A DNA stretch of 64,000 nucleotides from Scylla paramamosain (Eukaryota > Arthropoda > Malacostraca > Decapoda > Portunidae): assembly GCF_035594125.1 (NCBI RefSeq), contig NC_087161.1, forward strand, positions 5,542,501 through 5,606,500, read 5' to 3'. The notes beneath the pieces are model-generated. The model was not told the origin of the DNA. It saw nothing but the letters and a program-made list of their open reading frames with translations, and ran no database searches. Made by a program: the position numbers and the translations under genes. Shown one piece after another: positions 33,248 to 61,608 of the stretch (positions are counted from its first letter, which is position 1; every line of letters starts with the position of its first letter).

Positions 33248-33280
33248 TGACGTCACAGGTAAACAAACCCATGTAAACAA
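33248..33280 (+). promoter_or_regulatory. CRE plus two forkhead sites in the RMC1 core promoter
   Basis: A perfect CRE palindrome TGACGTCA (33248-33255) is followed by two GTAAACAA forkhead/FOXO-type sites (33259-33266 and 33273-33280), all within 70 bp of the RMC1 start codon at 33318. The sites are seen directly; occupancy is inference. Confidence 0.5.
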
Positions 33281-33317
33281 TCGCCTGACTCGGGGTGCAC
33301 TGAGGCTGCGGGCCGAG

Positions 33318-47937
<14,620 letters not shown>

Positions 47938-48094
47938 TTTTGGTTTGGTAATTGTAGCAGTAGTAGCAGTGGTGGTGGTGGTGGTGGTGGTGTAGTAGTA
48001 GTAGTAGTAGAAGTGGTGGTAGTGGTGGTAGTGGTAGCAATAGTATTAGTAGTAGTAATAGTAGTAATAGTAGTAGTAATAGTAGTAGTAGTAA

Positions 48095-48171
<77 letters not shown>

Positions 48172-48177
48172 ATAGTT
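47938..48177. repeat. (GTA)n/(GGT)n array at the start of the RMC1 3' UTR
   Basis: GTA and GTG triplets begin within 20 bp of the stop codon and continue for over 200 bp. I noticed no AATAAA in the following 2.5 kb, so the transcript end is unknown. Confidence 0.95.
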
Positions 48178-50580
48178 AATAGTGGCTGTAGTAGCAGATG
48201 AAATACTGTATATTGGTAATCACAGGGAGAACAACAATAGTAACCTAACTGTGAGTAATTCCAAGAGCTTGTCAATTAATGAGATACAAATACACGAGAG
48301 AATGCTCCACAGTAGTACAATGGCAGTGGCTGGAGTGTTAGCAGTAGCAGCAGCACCAGTAGCAGCAGCAATAGCAGCAATAGAAGTAGCAGCAGCAGCA
48401 GCAGCAGCAGCAGCAGTGGCAGTAGAAGAAGCAGCAACAAATCAGATATATAAAGAAAAGACAACAAGATCACAATGAATCAACACATTCTCAGATCACA
48501 GTCTCCATATATTTGGAAAAATAACAAAAATCACAATATCTGCCACAAAAAGGCTCATTCCAAAGGACATTACAGAAACAAGTGGCTGTGCATGTCCATT
48601 TCAGGCCATCTGTCAGTGCAACTCTTGAGTGTGAGAGGATGTACGTGATGTGAATGTTTGTACCTTCTTTTGTTTAGTTATGTTGTGGAGACCTTGATCT
48701 CAGGAACTTGAGTGGAGACAACGGTGATGTTGGTGTTGTGTGGTGTTTGAGGAGTCACTTGTTACTGTTGTTGATGTTTGTGTTTCCTTTACAGTGCTAT
48801 GAATGGTGACTGAAGGGAAGGGGATGTGTCTTAACATGTTGCAGTGCTCTGAGAGTGAGAGCATTGTGTTTGTGGCTCTTGCAGTGAAATGTGTATGTTT
48901 GCATGTATTTTTATACTGTAAGAGCACTCAGCCTTCCTGTATCCCCCTAAGATTATGAGAGCTTTATTCTGTCCATATGTCTTGTACGTTTGTATGTAGA
49001 TCACGCCTTATGAATTTTAACCAATATCTCAGAACAGTGGGAGGTGTTGTCATCTGCCACTTAGACACATGCTTCACCATTCACATCAAAACTTTTCTCT
49101 CCTTTTAATTGTTTTACTGCTATGGTTAATATTTAAGTCACAGCTCTGTAAAATTATAAAGTATTTGCATTGGCACAGAGGGAAAAAGAGAGAATAGGAG
49201 GTTAGTTTGATCTTTTCTAGGCTACAGATCTATTCAAGAGACTGTAGTAAAAAATAATGTCTAAACTGCTGCAAATGATTATGGATGTAATAGTCTAGCA
49301 GTAAAAAGGTAAACAATTGAGCAACTAACCCTTACACCTAAGACCATGCAATCTCAAAATGGTCCATTGCTCCTCCCTATATATTTTGTCTTATTTGACA
49401 CACTCATACACACATCAAACAAATTCTTAGCCTTGTCAGCCCCTGGTGGAAAGGAACAGTCTCATGAATCACCAGCAGCCGATGGGGTAAGGAGTGTGCA
49501 TGATGTGTGTATGAGTGTGTGGTGCTTTGTCTGGGCCATTCTGTCATATGTTGTCTAAACCACTCCAATACTTTTCTCACACATCCATCCCACAGCAAAT
49601 ATCATGTCTGTTTTGTCTTATCTCTATTATTACTGTTGATTTGGCCTTTCTACATCCTGTGAAGGCTTATAAAGGTAGATTTAAAGCCTGCAAACTTCTT
49701 CCCAGTTTAATCCCTGTTTGGTGTCACTGTTTCTAATGAGCATTTTCCACATGTTTCTATCTAGGGACATTCTTTCATCTAATCCTTTGTCCCTCATATC
49801 CCTGTTGGCACAGTCCCTTCACCTGATCCTTTGTCTTCTTCTTTGCATTCCCTTCACTTTTATTTCCATGACTTCTCTTGCATCATGTTCCTCTCCATTT
49901 CTTCTCATCAATGACTCAACCATCTTAGCCTTGCTCCCTGAACTTATACACTTCAAAATTCAGAGCCTGTAAACTGCTATAAAAGAAACGTCAAAATTTT
50001 TAAGGTTTGGTCTACAAGTGAGTGGTGTGATTGTTGGGCCTCTCACCTTGCCAGCCTCCATGTAAGACCCCTCATGTCCCTGCTAGTGTGCTAGAGTGAC
50101 CTGTGGGTGACCTGATGCTGTATCCACTCCTTCCTCCTCCCCACAGACCTGCTGCATCCTACCCTGTCCTTTGTGTGTACATAAGGAGCAAAGCAGAGAC
50201 ATGAATTGTACAGTATAATATTCTGGTTCTTTTTGGGAAGTGAGTGTTTCTATCTTTGTTCATTCAGTTTAGTTGTACAGTTGCCTCAAGAAGTGACTGT
50301 ACAGAGTGTTTAAGATAAAAAGTGGATATTAGGCAATTATTTCCACCTATCACATCTCTAGTAGTATCAGACAGTTACCTCCACCTATCACATCCCCAGC
50401 TCTCTCAGTTCTTCTTTGTCTTTGTGGAGCTAATTGCTTCACACATTAATTTCTATCCAATTTATCCACATGAAATTCATAGCACTTGGTGATATCAATT
50501 CTTGAGGCCAACTGTACCTTATAATATTCTGACTCCTTTGTAAAACTATACCTGCACATATCACAGAGAGAGAGAGAACC
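48178..50580. other. RMC1 downstream region
   Basis: (AGC)n-rich 48330-48430. Otherwise unassigned, with moderate complexity and no convincing ORF; part may be the 3' UTR. Confidence 0.4.
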
Positions 50581-50828
50581 AATCAATCAAAGTGTATATG
50601 ACTCACACCCTGCATTGCTGACTTCCTTCAGACACACAGAGGCTATATGAGTGATCTCAAGGTGACCATGAGTGGCAATGTGTGTGTGAGTGGCCAGACT
50701 TGGGGTGGGTGGGGGGGTGCTGGGGCTGTGATGAGTAACTTTATGAATCTATGCTTTGCCTTTCATTTTATTTTCTGTGTGAGATACTGCTTTGTGAGGT
50801 GTTTCTATATGACAGTGAGGGAGAGAAA

Positions 50829-51048
50829 GGACCCCATTCTGAAACACTTCTGTGCTGCACCTCTACTACTTTCAAAAGGCTCTGGGTGAAGTTACACAAG
50901 TTTTTTAATGGTGTTTCTATGATTCTGGTGACAGGTTAACAAGATTTCTACACTATGAACAGGAGAAACACTTGTGAGAACTGGCTAATCATCTCTGTGG
51001 CCTTTGAGAATAATTGTGGTGAGAGAGCCAAGGTTTCTGAATATGAGC
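50829..51048. repeat. MITE-1 copy
   Basis: Starts GGACCCCATTCTGAAACACT and ends GCCAAGGTTTCTGAATATG, with the full internal landmarks. Confidence 0.82.
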
Positions 51049-51202
51049 AAAAAAGAGAGAGAGAGAGAATGTGAGGGAAGTGCATCAATCAGGCACATGT
51101 ATATACTATCCACCACCCAAGGCAGATCATTCATCTGACCCCTAGTCAAACACCACAGGCCACAGTCTCATACATTTCAGTGTCCTGTCATGACTACCTT
51201 TT

Positions 51203-51424
51203 AACAGGCTCTAGTGGAAGCTGTTTGGGTTTTCAAGGGTGTTTTCATGATTTCAGTGATGGCTTAACAAGAATTCTACATATTTAACAGGCTTTGGTAA
51301 AAGTTGTTTGGGTTTTTAAGGATTTTCATGATTCTATTGATTTAACAAGGTTCTGGGTCATGAATGGAAAAAAAAACACTTGAGAACCTGGCTAAACATC
51401 TCTGGTATTTGAAAATAGCCCTTG
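51203..51424. repeat. MITE-1 partial copy with duplicated internal module
   Basis: Two modules (AACAGGCTCTAGTGGAAGCT... at 51207 and AACAGGCTTTGGTAAAAGTT... at 51289), then AAAAAACACTTGAGAACCTGGCTAA. The ends are missing; the sequence runs into (GA)n and (GT)n. Confidence 0.65.
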
Positions 51425-51937
<513 letters not shown>

Positions 51938-52558
51938 TTTGTGATATTTTATTACTATATCATTATTATTATTACTATGCATAATTTATAAATCAATAAA
52001 ATAAGAACTTTCCATGTTATTTTTATTTTATTCCAGATATGATGCAATCTAATTATTCATGTATTTGTTTTATATCTTATCACAAAGCTTCAGGGAGGAG
52101 AGAAAGAGAGAAAAGGAAAACAAACAAAATAAAAATAAGTGAAGTGAATAAATAAAAATAAAAAAAAGAAAAGGAGATATGAAAGAGTAAGAAATATATA
52201 ATATATTTCAAGAGAGCAGAAACACACATAACACTGCAAAATTAGTTTAGGGGGCAAGGAGATGGAGGGAGTAAAAGTGGGACGAACGAAAAGGAGTAGG
52301 GCACAGATAAAAAGAAATATTCACCATTAATTCCTCTCTTCCTCTAATTCTTCACTCACTCCTAATCCTTGTTGCTTATCTTTATTCTCTAAGTCTGCGC
52401 ATGTTAGAGTTGGCCAGGATTGGGTTAGTCGTCATTAGGGTTGGGTTGATCGTCGTCACGTTTTGTCGGGTTAGGGTTGGCTGTCGTCATGTGTCTCTGT
52501 CGATGGGTCCTACTAGTTTCATCACAAGGAAAAGTCCGAGGGAGTCACCATACTCGAA

Positions 52559-52757
52559 CTAGCCCGCGATGAACTGTGCAACAAAGTATTCCTCATCATG
52601 CAGTTCGTCAGCGACGAACTGGAGGAGGGATTCTTCATCGTAGTATTCGGCCGTGTGATATTCTCCAAGATGGTATTCACCAGCAGGAGACTGGCCATCA
52701 GAAGACTCGAGCATGAGAAATTTGGCAATGGGAGCCGCCGAGGGGGCTTGGCTACCT
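52559..52757 (-). CDS. Possible orphan terminal exon of an unknown acidic protein
   Basis: The - strand reads TGCCCCAG (acceptor-like, 52758-52765) then about 65 residues to a TAG at 52559-52561. The peptide is not low-complexity: APIAKFLMLESSDGQSPAGE, then tandem GEYHLGEYHTAEYYDEES, then LLQFVADELHDEEYFVAQ. I do not recognise the family. No other exons of such a gene are seen on this strand, so it may be a pseudogene piece or an exon captured by a repeat. GGGTTAGGG-like words lie just downstream on the + strand (52420-52480). Confidence 0.3.
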
Positions 52758-52822
52758 CTGGGGCAGCGTGCACCCCATGGCAGGCATGGGCTTACACACC
52801 TACACTGTCTGTTGCATGTTGA

Positions 52823-52845
52823 GAGAGAGAGAGAGAGAGAGTTAA

Positions 52846-52879
<34 letters not shown>
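52823..52879. repeat. (GA)n and (CA)n
   Basis: (GA)n 52823-52841 and (CA)n 52848-52878, the latter abutting SINE copy 4. Confidence 0.95.
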
Positions 52880-52882
<3 letters not shown>

Positions 52883-53169
52883 TTAGTGTAGTATAGTGGT
52901 TAGTAGACTCAGCTCACAACTGAGGGTCCGGGTTCGAATCCGGATGCAGCGAGGCAAATGGCCGGGCCTCTTCATGTGCAGCCCTTGTTCCCCTAGCAGC
53001 AAGTAGGTACGGGATGTAGTCCCGAGGGCTTGTGACCTCGCTGTCCCGTTGTGTGGTGTGCGAATGGTCTCAGTCCTACCCAAAGATCGGTCAGTATGAA
53101 CTCTGAGCTCTTTCCGTAGGGGAACGACTGGCTGGGTGATCAGTAGACGACCGTAGGTGAATGACACAC
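52880..53169 (+). mobile_element. tRNA-derived SINE, copy 4
   Basis: Box A-like TAGTATAGTGGTTAGTAGAC, perfect box B GGTTCGAATCC, body CTAGCAGCAAGTAGGTACGG and GACCTCGCTGTCCCG, tail ACGACCGTAGGTGAATGACAC. The 5' end touches (CA)n. Confidence 0.87.
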
Positions 53170-53383
53170 TCACCGTAGAAACAGACGTAACTGTGGAAAG
53201 GAATTACAGTGGGCAAGGAGATGGAACAAGTAGAATAAGTGGGAAAGGGGTGGATGTGGGGAAGGACAAAAAAGGAGTAGGAGATAGGAAAAGGAATACT
53301 GATTCCCCTCTACTGTTTCTCTGCCTCTAATCCTTCACTTACTTGCTGATCACCTAATCCTTCACTTACTTACTTGAATCAAA

Positions 53384-53514
<131 letters not shown>

Positions 53515-53779
53515 AAGTTCCGAGATACAGTAGTTCCTCTATTGTATCTATAAAAAAAAAAAAAAAAGGAACATCATCTATCAACATACCTATCCTGGGG
53601 AACAACCGTTTTTAATAAACTTCATTCAGGTCGGAGGGCGGCGCGCACTGTTCACTGCACTTCATTGGATACAACACATGGCTGGAGTCTGATGGAGTGA
53701 CGACTCTACACTTACTCCACAACATGCAATGCCTGAAGATGCACTGAACATTGCGAGACGCCCCCCACCTCAGGACAGT

Positions 53780-53783
<4 letters not shown>

Positions 53784-53850
<67 letters not shown>

Positions 53851-53868
53851 CACACACACACACACACG
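53784..53868. repeat. (CA)n microsatellite
   Basis: About 42 CA units with one AACA interruption. Confidence 0.97.
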
Positions 53869-54109
53869 AAAATGTGTGTTAATTATTCCCATTCTCCTGT
53901 GACTGCTGCTGTGAAAGGCTGCCTGTCTTATCATCGAAACAATATCCAGTAGACAAAGGTGTGATCATTCACATTTTTGGGGGTTATTTGTTTATTTTCG
54001 TGGTTAATTCTAGCTTTCCTTCACATCTGAGTCTGGAAACACACGCAGGTTTAACTAAATATTGATGTAGAGGCAAGTAGGTAGGCAGGAAAAATGACCG
54101 TCTCTGCCC

Positions 54110-54925
54110 TTATTTTTACGTACAACAATTAATTTTGAAACCCGCGAGAAGAAAGACGCCTAGACTGGACTGCACTATATATATTCTGACCTGCCATATA
54201 CTTCAACTAACACACTGAACATTGACGGAGAAAGACTGGAATGGAGAGATGTCCCGTGTCTCAGTACCATGATGACGTCACTGATGACGTCACTAATTTA
54301 CGTCCGTTAATCCATTTTGAAATCAACCCCTCGAAAAAACGGAGCTAAACTGGAATGCATTATATATTCTGACTTCATAAATACTTTAATAAATATCTGG
54401 AATATAAAAGCATATCCAGCCTGAATAATAATAAAGAAAAATTCAAGAAACGATCTGTAATTTTACGAACGGGGCCACAAACACCTTTTAATATCGAGAT
54501 GGAAAACACAGCCAGAATAGATTATATTACATATTCTGAATGCAAAAAAATCTATACTTTCCAGATAAATATAGAAAATACGAATTCCTCGTCGAATAAA
54601 GAAGATAATTTCTCAAATCTAGCAACGGTCTTATTTAAGGTTTGAAAATACGAATAGTTAGACTAGATTTTATTGAATATTATTACTTGGGATGCATTTC
54701 TTATATTTTTTAAGTCTTAAATAAAACACTAAAACAATCCTAGACGTGCTAATAATAAAAATGAACATTTATTAAATGACGAAAGTGTTATTTTTACGAG
54801 CAACAAAAATACATCTAGACACGATCTTATTGCATACTATAACTTGTTTTACTTTTCTATTAACAAATTAAATATCAAAACAATGCAAACTTCACTAATT
54901 AAAAAGAAAAGATCGTGATATAGAG
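54110..54925. repeat. Degenerate satellite with ~160-180-bp unit
   Basis: Five units start with a TTATTTTTACG-like word at about 54110, 54292, 54459, 54629 and 54788. Each contains at a similar distance a TAGACTGGA..GCATTATATATTCTGA-like segment (54165, 54345, 54518, 54660, 54815). Divergence is high and increases to the right. Confidence 0.6.
54273..54292. promoter_or_regulatory. Two adjacent perfect CRE palindromes
   Basis: TGACGTCA at 54273-54280 and 54285-54292, created by a 12-bp duplication of TGATGACGTCAC within the satellite. No gene start is recognised nearby. Confidence 0.35.
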
Positions 54926-55376
54926 CCGAAGTAGTTTTTTTTCACCAATCCTCCGTACCTACTCCTCCTCTCCCCTCCTCCTCACACTCCTCCTCTCCCC
55001 TCCACCTCCACCTCGTCTACCTTCTCCTACGCAGCGAGCCTTTAAATCATCTGGAAACACCTGCAAAACCTTCAAAATTACGCTACATATGTGGCTGGAA
55101 ATTTTTAGCTTAGCTGCTGCGGGACGGGGCGAGGATCGGAGGGGCTTGGCAGGGCTCGGCGGGTCTGGGCGCCAAGGATACCGTGGTGTGGTGGTGTGGT
55201 GTGGTGTTGTGTGGTATGGTACGGTGTGTGGTGGTGGTGGTGTGGTGTGGCTGTGTGGTGTTAACGCTCCACTTCCACAAGCTTAACTGTCCTGTGTTTG
55301 TGTGTATGTGTGTGATGCCGATCAGTGACGAATCACAAAGCTGTATAATTGGAGTTTAAGCCTTGAACTACCACTT

Positions 55377-55378
<2 letters not shown>

Positions 55379-55413
<35 letters not shown>

Positions 55414-55454
55414 ACTTTGTTGTTTAATTTACTTTGTATTTAATTTTTTTTTTC

Positions 55455-55517
<63 letters not shown>

Positions 55518-55564
55518 AGTTTGTTGTTTAATTCACTAAGCATGTAAGTTATTATTTTTTCCTA

Positions 55565-55650
<86 letters not shown>

Positions 55651-55723
55651 AAGCCAATCCGTGTGTACAAATCAGGACTCCATCAACGTGTTTGTTCGTT
55701 TGTCTGTTTGTTTGCCTGTGATC

Positions 55724-55760
<37 letters not shown>
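55379..55760. repeat. Tandem duplication anchored on (GT)n
   Basis: (GT)n 55379-55410, 55458-55515 and 55566-55645 are separated by two copies of a ~50-bp spacer (TTTGTTGTTTAATT...TTTTTTCCTAG). (GT)n again at 55728-55759. Confidence 0.85.
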
Positions 55761-55763
<3 letters not shown>

Positions 55764-55924
55764 TCAACTGTTTATGTGTATGTATATAAGAATGTATGTG
55801 TGTATGTATGTATGTGTGTGTGTCAATTAAGCCACACCTCTTTTGTCAGCCCCACTCCATGTCCGCCTCCCCATCCCCACTCCCTCCCTTTTTCTACATT
55901 TCTCACACCCTCTCCCTGCAGTAA

Positions 55925-56640
<716 letters not shown>

Positions 56641-56721
56641 TATCACTAGTTGCAGGACAGCTTCAGCTTCTTGTATCTTCCATCTTTCCCTGCCCTTACA
56701 CCATCACCCTTCCAGTGCTTA

Positions 56722-56936
<215 letters not shown>

Positions 56937-57134
56937 AGATGAAGGAAGAATGAGAAGCATGGGGTAGGCGAAGAGGGACGAGAATGGAGATGTGTAGGGA
57001 GAGAGGAAGGCGACCTGAGATACACGTCAGAGGCAGCTCTAGCCAATTACAGCTGGCGTGAAAAAAGGATGACAGATGTCACTGTTGTTAGAAATATAAG
57101 AAGGAAAACTGCTTCACCAAGTAGGGAGCCGTCT

Positions 57135-57334
<200 letters not shown>

Positions 57335-57999
57335 GCATAATGGCGTTTAGACACTACCACCACCAACATCAACAAGATAAGCACCCGATAAGAGGAGGAG
57401 GATTCTAGCATCGGCAAACCGCACACTCTCAAGGAAGGGGAGGAGCGGCGGGAGAGAAACATGAGTGGGAGATTTAACGAAGGAATAAGGTAAGTTACTA
57501 AAAACATGAAAAACACACCATCTTTCAGTACATTGATCTTATGATTTTTTTATCATTCTATTTTTCACCTAATCTTCCAGTCCTAACAATTCTTAAATCA
57601 AGGAACCATAGTGAGCTATATACAAATATATACCAATTCTACCTGCGCCGAGCAGTGTTGCCCAAACTGGGGTATGGGAAAATACAATGAACACACACAC
57701 ACACACACACACAACAGAAATTTCCTCGGAATCATTCTAGGGTAACTGCGTGCGAGTGAAGGGAGGGACGGGTACCCAGGAAGGACGCGTATTGAACGTT
57801 TACGAGAGCAGTGGTGACTGCTGGAGGACCATCACTGTTGCTCAGTTTTGTCTTAGGCGTCAGATTGTGGGCGTCTGCTTCTGAAAATCACATACAAGCT
57901 TACAGACGCAGTTGCTCATTAACGGCAATAATGGATGGATAACTAAAACGTGACAGCTGCAGCTGCCGCAGCAGTAACGCAGATAAGGAAATCAAACGG

Positions 58000-60900
58000 G
58001 TGCAAAGAAAAAAAATACATATATTCCTAATTATCGGCAGTTCAAGGAAGATTATGTGCTTTTTTGGATTTACTGCTTTGAATTCTGATCCTTCGGAAGC
58101 TTTGTGCTTCCTTTGTTGGGAGAGGCTGATCAACAGCAGCATGAAACCAGCTCACCTCCAGCGTCACCTGAAAACAAAACATCAGTGTCATGTTGCTAAA
58201 CCAGCGGAATACTTCAGCGTTCCCCCAAAAAATACTTCAGAAAGCCACCACAACTTTAGCTGTATATATCTCTCTTAATTGCTAAAGCAGAAAAAAAGAG
58301 TTTCACTGAAAAAAAAAAAAAAACTTATTTTGCCAGGTGCAGGTACGATGGCTGAAATGATGCTGGATAAAAAGACAACTGATCAACTGAAAACAGTTCC
58401 TTTATAACACCAAACTGTCTCTCGCAGGTTTAGTGAAATAAGTGCAGATATTATGGGTCAAGCTGTGAATAAGTTGAAAGCAAACCAGTCTTTTTCACTC
58501 CAAGTTGACGAATCAACTGACATCAGTGGACGGGCTCAGCTTGTCTCCTTTGTGAGATGTATTGATAAAGATGATATCAAGTGTTGTGACCCTACATGAA
58601 GCACTATATTACGTAAAGAAGAAACAAGAAAAGAAGAAGACAAAATGAAGAGCAAGAAATGAAAAAAAACAAGAAAAAAAGAAAGAAGAGAAGAAAAGAA
58701 AGATGAGAAAAGAAAGGAGGAAAGAAGAAAGCATAATGAATAAGAGGAATGGAAGAAATTAAGTAGAGAACAACAAGCCACCAAAAAAGGTAGTTCACAC
58801 AAGATGTTACCGCCAGAAGGCGTAATCGCAGAAGATGTAAGGACATATAAAGGAAGGAAATAGTTAATTGTAGTAGTGAAGATGGGAAGTAGAGCCAGGC
58901 GATGGTGTAGGATGGTACTGAGGTCCGATGTTTATATCCGAAGGTGTCGAGACAGCATTAACGGGGAGATAAGACATAGGGGAGATGAATAATTGTGCTG
59001 ACTCAAGGGGCCTCCGAGGTTGACCTCTGTCCCTATGACCTGGCAGAGTAGAGGGGCGCTTTATCCCTCCGGTTAGGTCGAGAGGCAGAGGGAAGCCTGC
59101 TGTTGTGAGAAGACCTGTACTCTCGTCACTGGTAGAGCGGTGTGGAAAACGGACGGCAAAGTACCTAGGATTGTTCAACAGACCCCGAATGCGTAAGTTG
59201 AAGACACAACATTGTTCTACAGGCTTCGATGTTGAGACACTATATACGTTGTGAACCGTAAGGAATGTAATTGTTGCTATACTTATAACCTGTGTATTGA
59301 CCAATATATGTACTTACGATCCCGAAATCGTTCTTGTCAGGTTTGATCGTAACTGAATAAACTAACGAGTCAACGAAACGGGTCTAGTTCATATCCACTT
59401 ATCGCATTATGGCGGCAAAACATGAACACCAGTCCCCTGCACAAGGGGGCCTGAGAGCGGAAACAAGGGACCAAAACAACAAACATGAAACGGATCACTG
59501 CTACAGGAAAAAGGGGATTAACACAGGATACTGTATCAAGAAGACGGGACGAGAAGGAAGGCGGAACCCGAACATGAGAAGGGAGAAAATAAATTACTGG
59601 AAAAAATAGGTCGACCTATGGAAACATATCAACGCCTACATACGCTCCGCCTTAAGCCGCCTTCTCTTATTTTCTGATAGGCCCAAGGTAGTCTGTGATT
59701 GGTCAAGAACATTCTCTGAAGGGTCACATGTAGTGTCTGAGTGATGAAAAGGTCAAAAGTAGTGTTTAGTTAGAGGAGCATGTAACACCATACCTAAGGG
59801 ACGGATCATTTTGCAGAGTCGTTAGGGTATCTTATATCGTGTAATTGTGGAATGATTCAGTAGCAAACGGAGAGGCAGAGGTTCCAGTCTCAAACCAGAG
59901 AGGCTGAGACGAGATGGTGCAGCACATCTTGTTGCTTGTAAGTAGAACTTAAGTTTGTGTAATGCAGTCTAGGAAATTGGTTATCTGATGAAGGTAAAAA
60001 GGGCAAACTTTATGTGATTTGTAGGATGTCAGTGTGATTTTGATGTTTAGTTGTGGGATGTTGTGTAATGTATTTTCTTGTGTACTGTGTATGACGTTGT
60101 TGACATGAATGCTGAAGTTTTACGGTATTAAATGAGTTGCAGTTTGTGACTGAAATAATTGTAAGATCATTTGCAAGTCGTCTGACGGAGAATAATTTTG
60201 TACTTAATTAACTAAATATTAAAATGATCAGTGTCTCGTGTCACCCTCGTGGTCACCTATATAATAATTGTTTTGATCTTGCGTGCAACATTACAGGCAC
60301 GACACAAGGAACACATACTATTTCGAAAAAAAATAGGGCACATAACAGGGGAAGTTATTTTCAATATCATTAATCAGTTCTTCTCTAAAAACAAGGGTTT
60401 AGCTGGAAATCTTGCACGAGTATGTGTACAGATGCAGCTGCATCCATGTCCGGGAAGATGAAGGCACTAATGGCAAGGGTTAAGAAAGAAAATCCTGAAG
60501 TGGAGTTGACTCATTGCATCATTCATAGAGAATCATTAGCATCAAAGAAAATGAGTTCACAGTTGCACGGGATTCTGAACGATGCCAGCAAAGTAATCAA
60601 CTTTATAAACTCGAGGCCACTTAATACTCGTCTGTTTCACATGGTACTGTGTGAAAGCATGTGGTCAGAGCACACAGAGCTGCTACTGCATACAGAGGTG
60701 CGCTGGCTGTCACGTGGGAGGATATTCGAGTTGCGAGACGAGGTAGCTTTCTTCTTGTCAGAACATGGGTCTCCTTTTGCCACATTTATTTATTTATTTA
60801 TTTATTTACTTATTTATTTTTTGAAAACACAACTTGTCTTACACAACTGGCACATCTTGCAGACATATTCAGCAAATTGAATGAGTTGAATTTGTCTCAG

Positions 60901-61460
60901 CAAGGTAACGACACAAACATTTTCAACCTGTATGGCAAAGTTGTTGGTTTTTAAAAGAAAATAGAACTGTTGAAGGAGACATGCTCGGGGGGAGATTTGA
61001 CGTGCTTTCCTCTGTCAGATGCCTACTTTTCCAATAACAGCTATGATAAGGCACTGTGCAACCGGTCACTGTGGAGCATCTGACCAGCCTTATTAGTGTT
61101 TTCAAATATTACTTACAACAGTACACCTGGACAGGGATATTAATCAGCTCTAAAAGAGCGGATTAATAACCCTGTCATTATCTGAAATAATCATTATCTG
61201 AAAACGAGAAGAAACTTCCTATTTACCCCCAGGAAACAATGACAGAAGTGTGTGCGGACCGTGGCCTTAAAGTATTGCTTGAGAACTCAAATGTCACTCG
61301 CTTCTGGAGCTCTGGGAAGGAGCATCCAGACTTAGGAAAACTGGCTTTAGAAAACTTCTACCATTCTCTGCACTGAGTGTCATCAAATCGAAACAAAGAA
61401 ACAAACTAAATATCAACCTGGAACAAAGCCTAATCACTACAGTAGCCTCAATACCGCCAA
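58000..61460 (+). pseudogene. hAT transposase pseudogene (BED finger, SCAND3/ZBED5-like)
   Basis: The order is typical of the family. A BED zinc finger (58063-58200) has C-x2-C (CFLC) and H-x4-H (HLQRHLKTKH). The catalytic-domain start follows (58420-58590, SFSLQVDESTDISG), broken by a stop near 58404. After the insertion come FRKKIGHITGEVIF (60320), CTDAAASMSG with a frameshift before it (60422), HCIIHRESLASKKM, TEVRWLSRGRIFELRDEV (60694), a TTTA-repeat insertion (60785-60820), then LTQLAHLADIFSKLNELNLS and NIFNLYGKVV. A stop-ridden C-terminal dimerisation region ends at PRMEKI (61470). It cannot be active. Confidence 0.82.
58582..60290. mobile_element. LTR-retrotransposon-like insertion inside the hAT element
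   Basis: It interrupts the transposase and is bounded by TGTTG...CAACA. Within it, AATAAA (59357) is followed ~45 bp later by CA-TTA-TGGCGGC, which looks like an LTR end plus primer-binding site. I found no second LTR copy and no matching 5-bp flanks, so the structure is uncertain. 58617-58760 is purine-rich. Confidence 0.35.
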
Positions 61461-61528
61461 GGATGGAAAAAATCGTAAGTAAACATCAATTCCACGTTTC
61501 GCATTAAGTTGTAACTAATTTTCAAGCA

Positions 61529-61529
<1 letters not shown>

Positions 61530-61581
<52 letters not shown>

Positions 61582-61608
61582 ATTTTATTATTATTATTAC
61601 TATTATTA
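61530..61608. repeat. (TTA)n microsatellite
   Basis: TTA triplets adjoining the poly-T end of LINE-A copy 3. Confidence 0.95.

Noticed and set aside
48182..48478. 98-codon Ala-rich frame downstream of RMC1
   Set aside because: Driven by (AGC)n; no neighbouring exon or homology that I recognise.
58864..59304. 146-codon - strand frame
   Set aside because: It lies inside the LTR-like insertion, antisense to its apparent polyadenylation region, and shows no domain.
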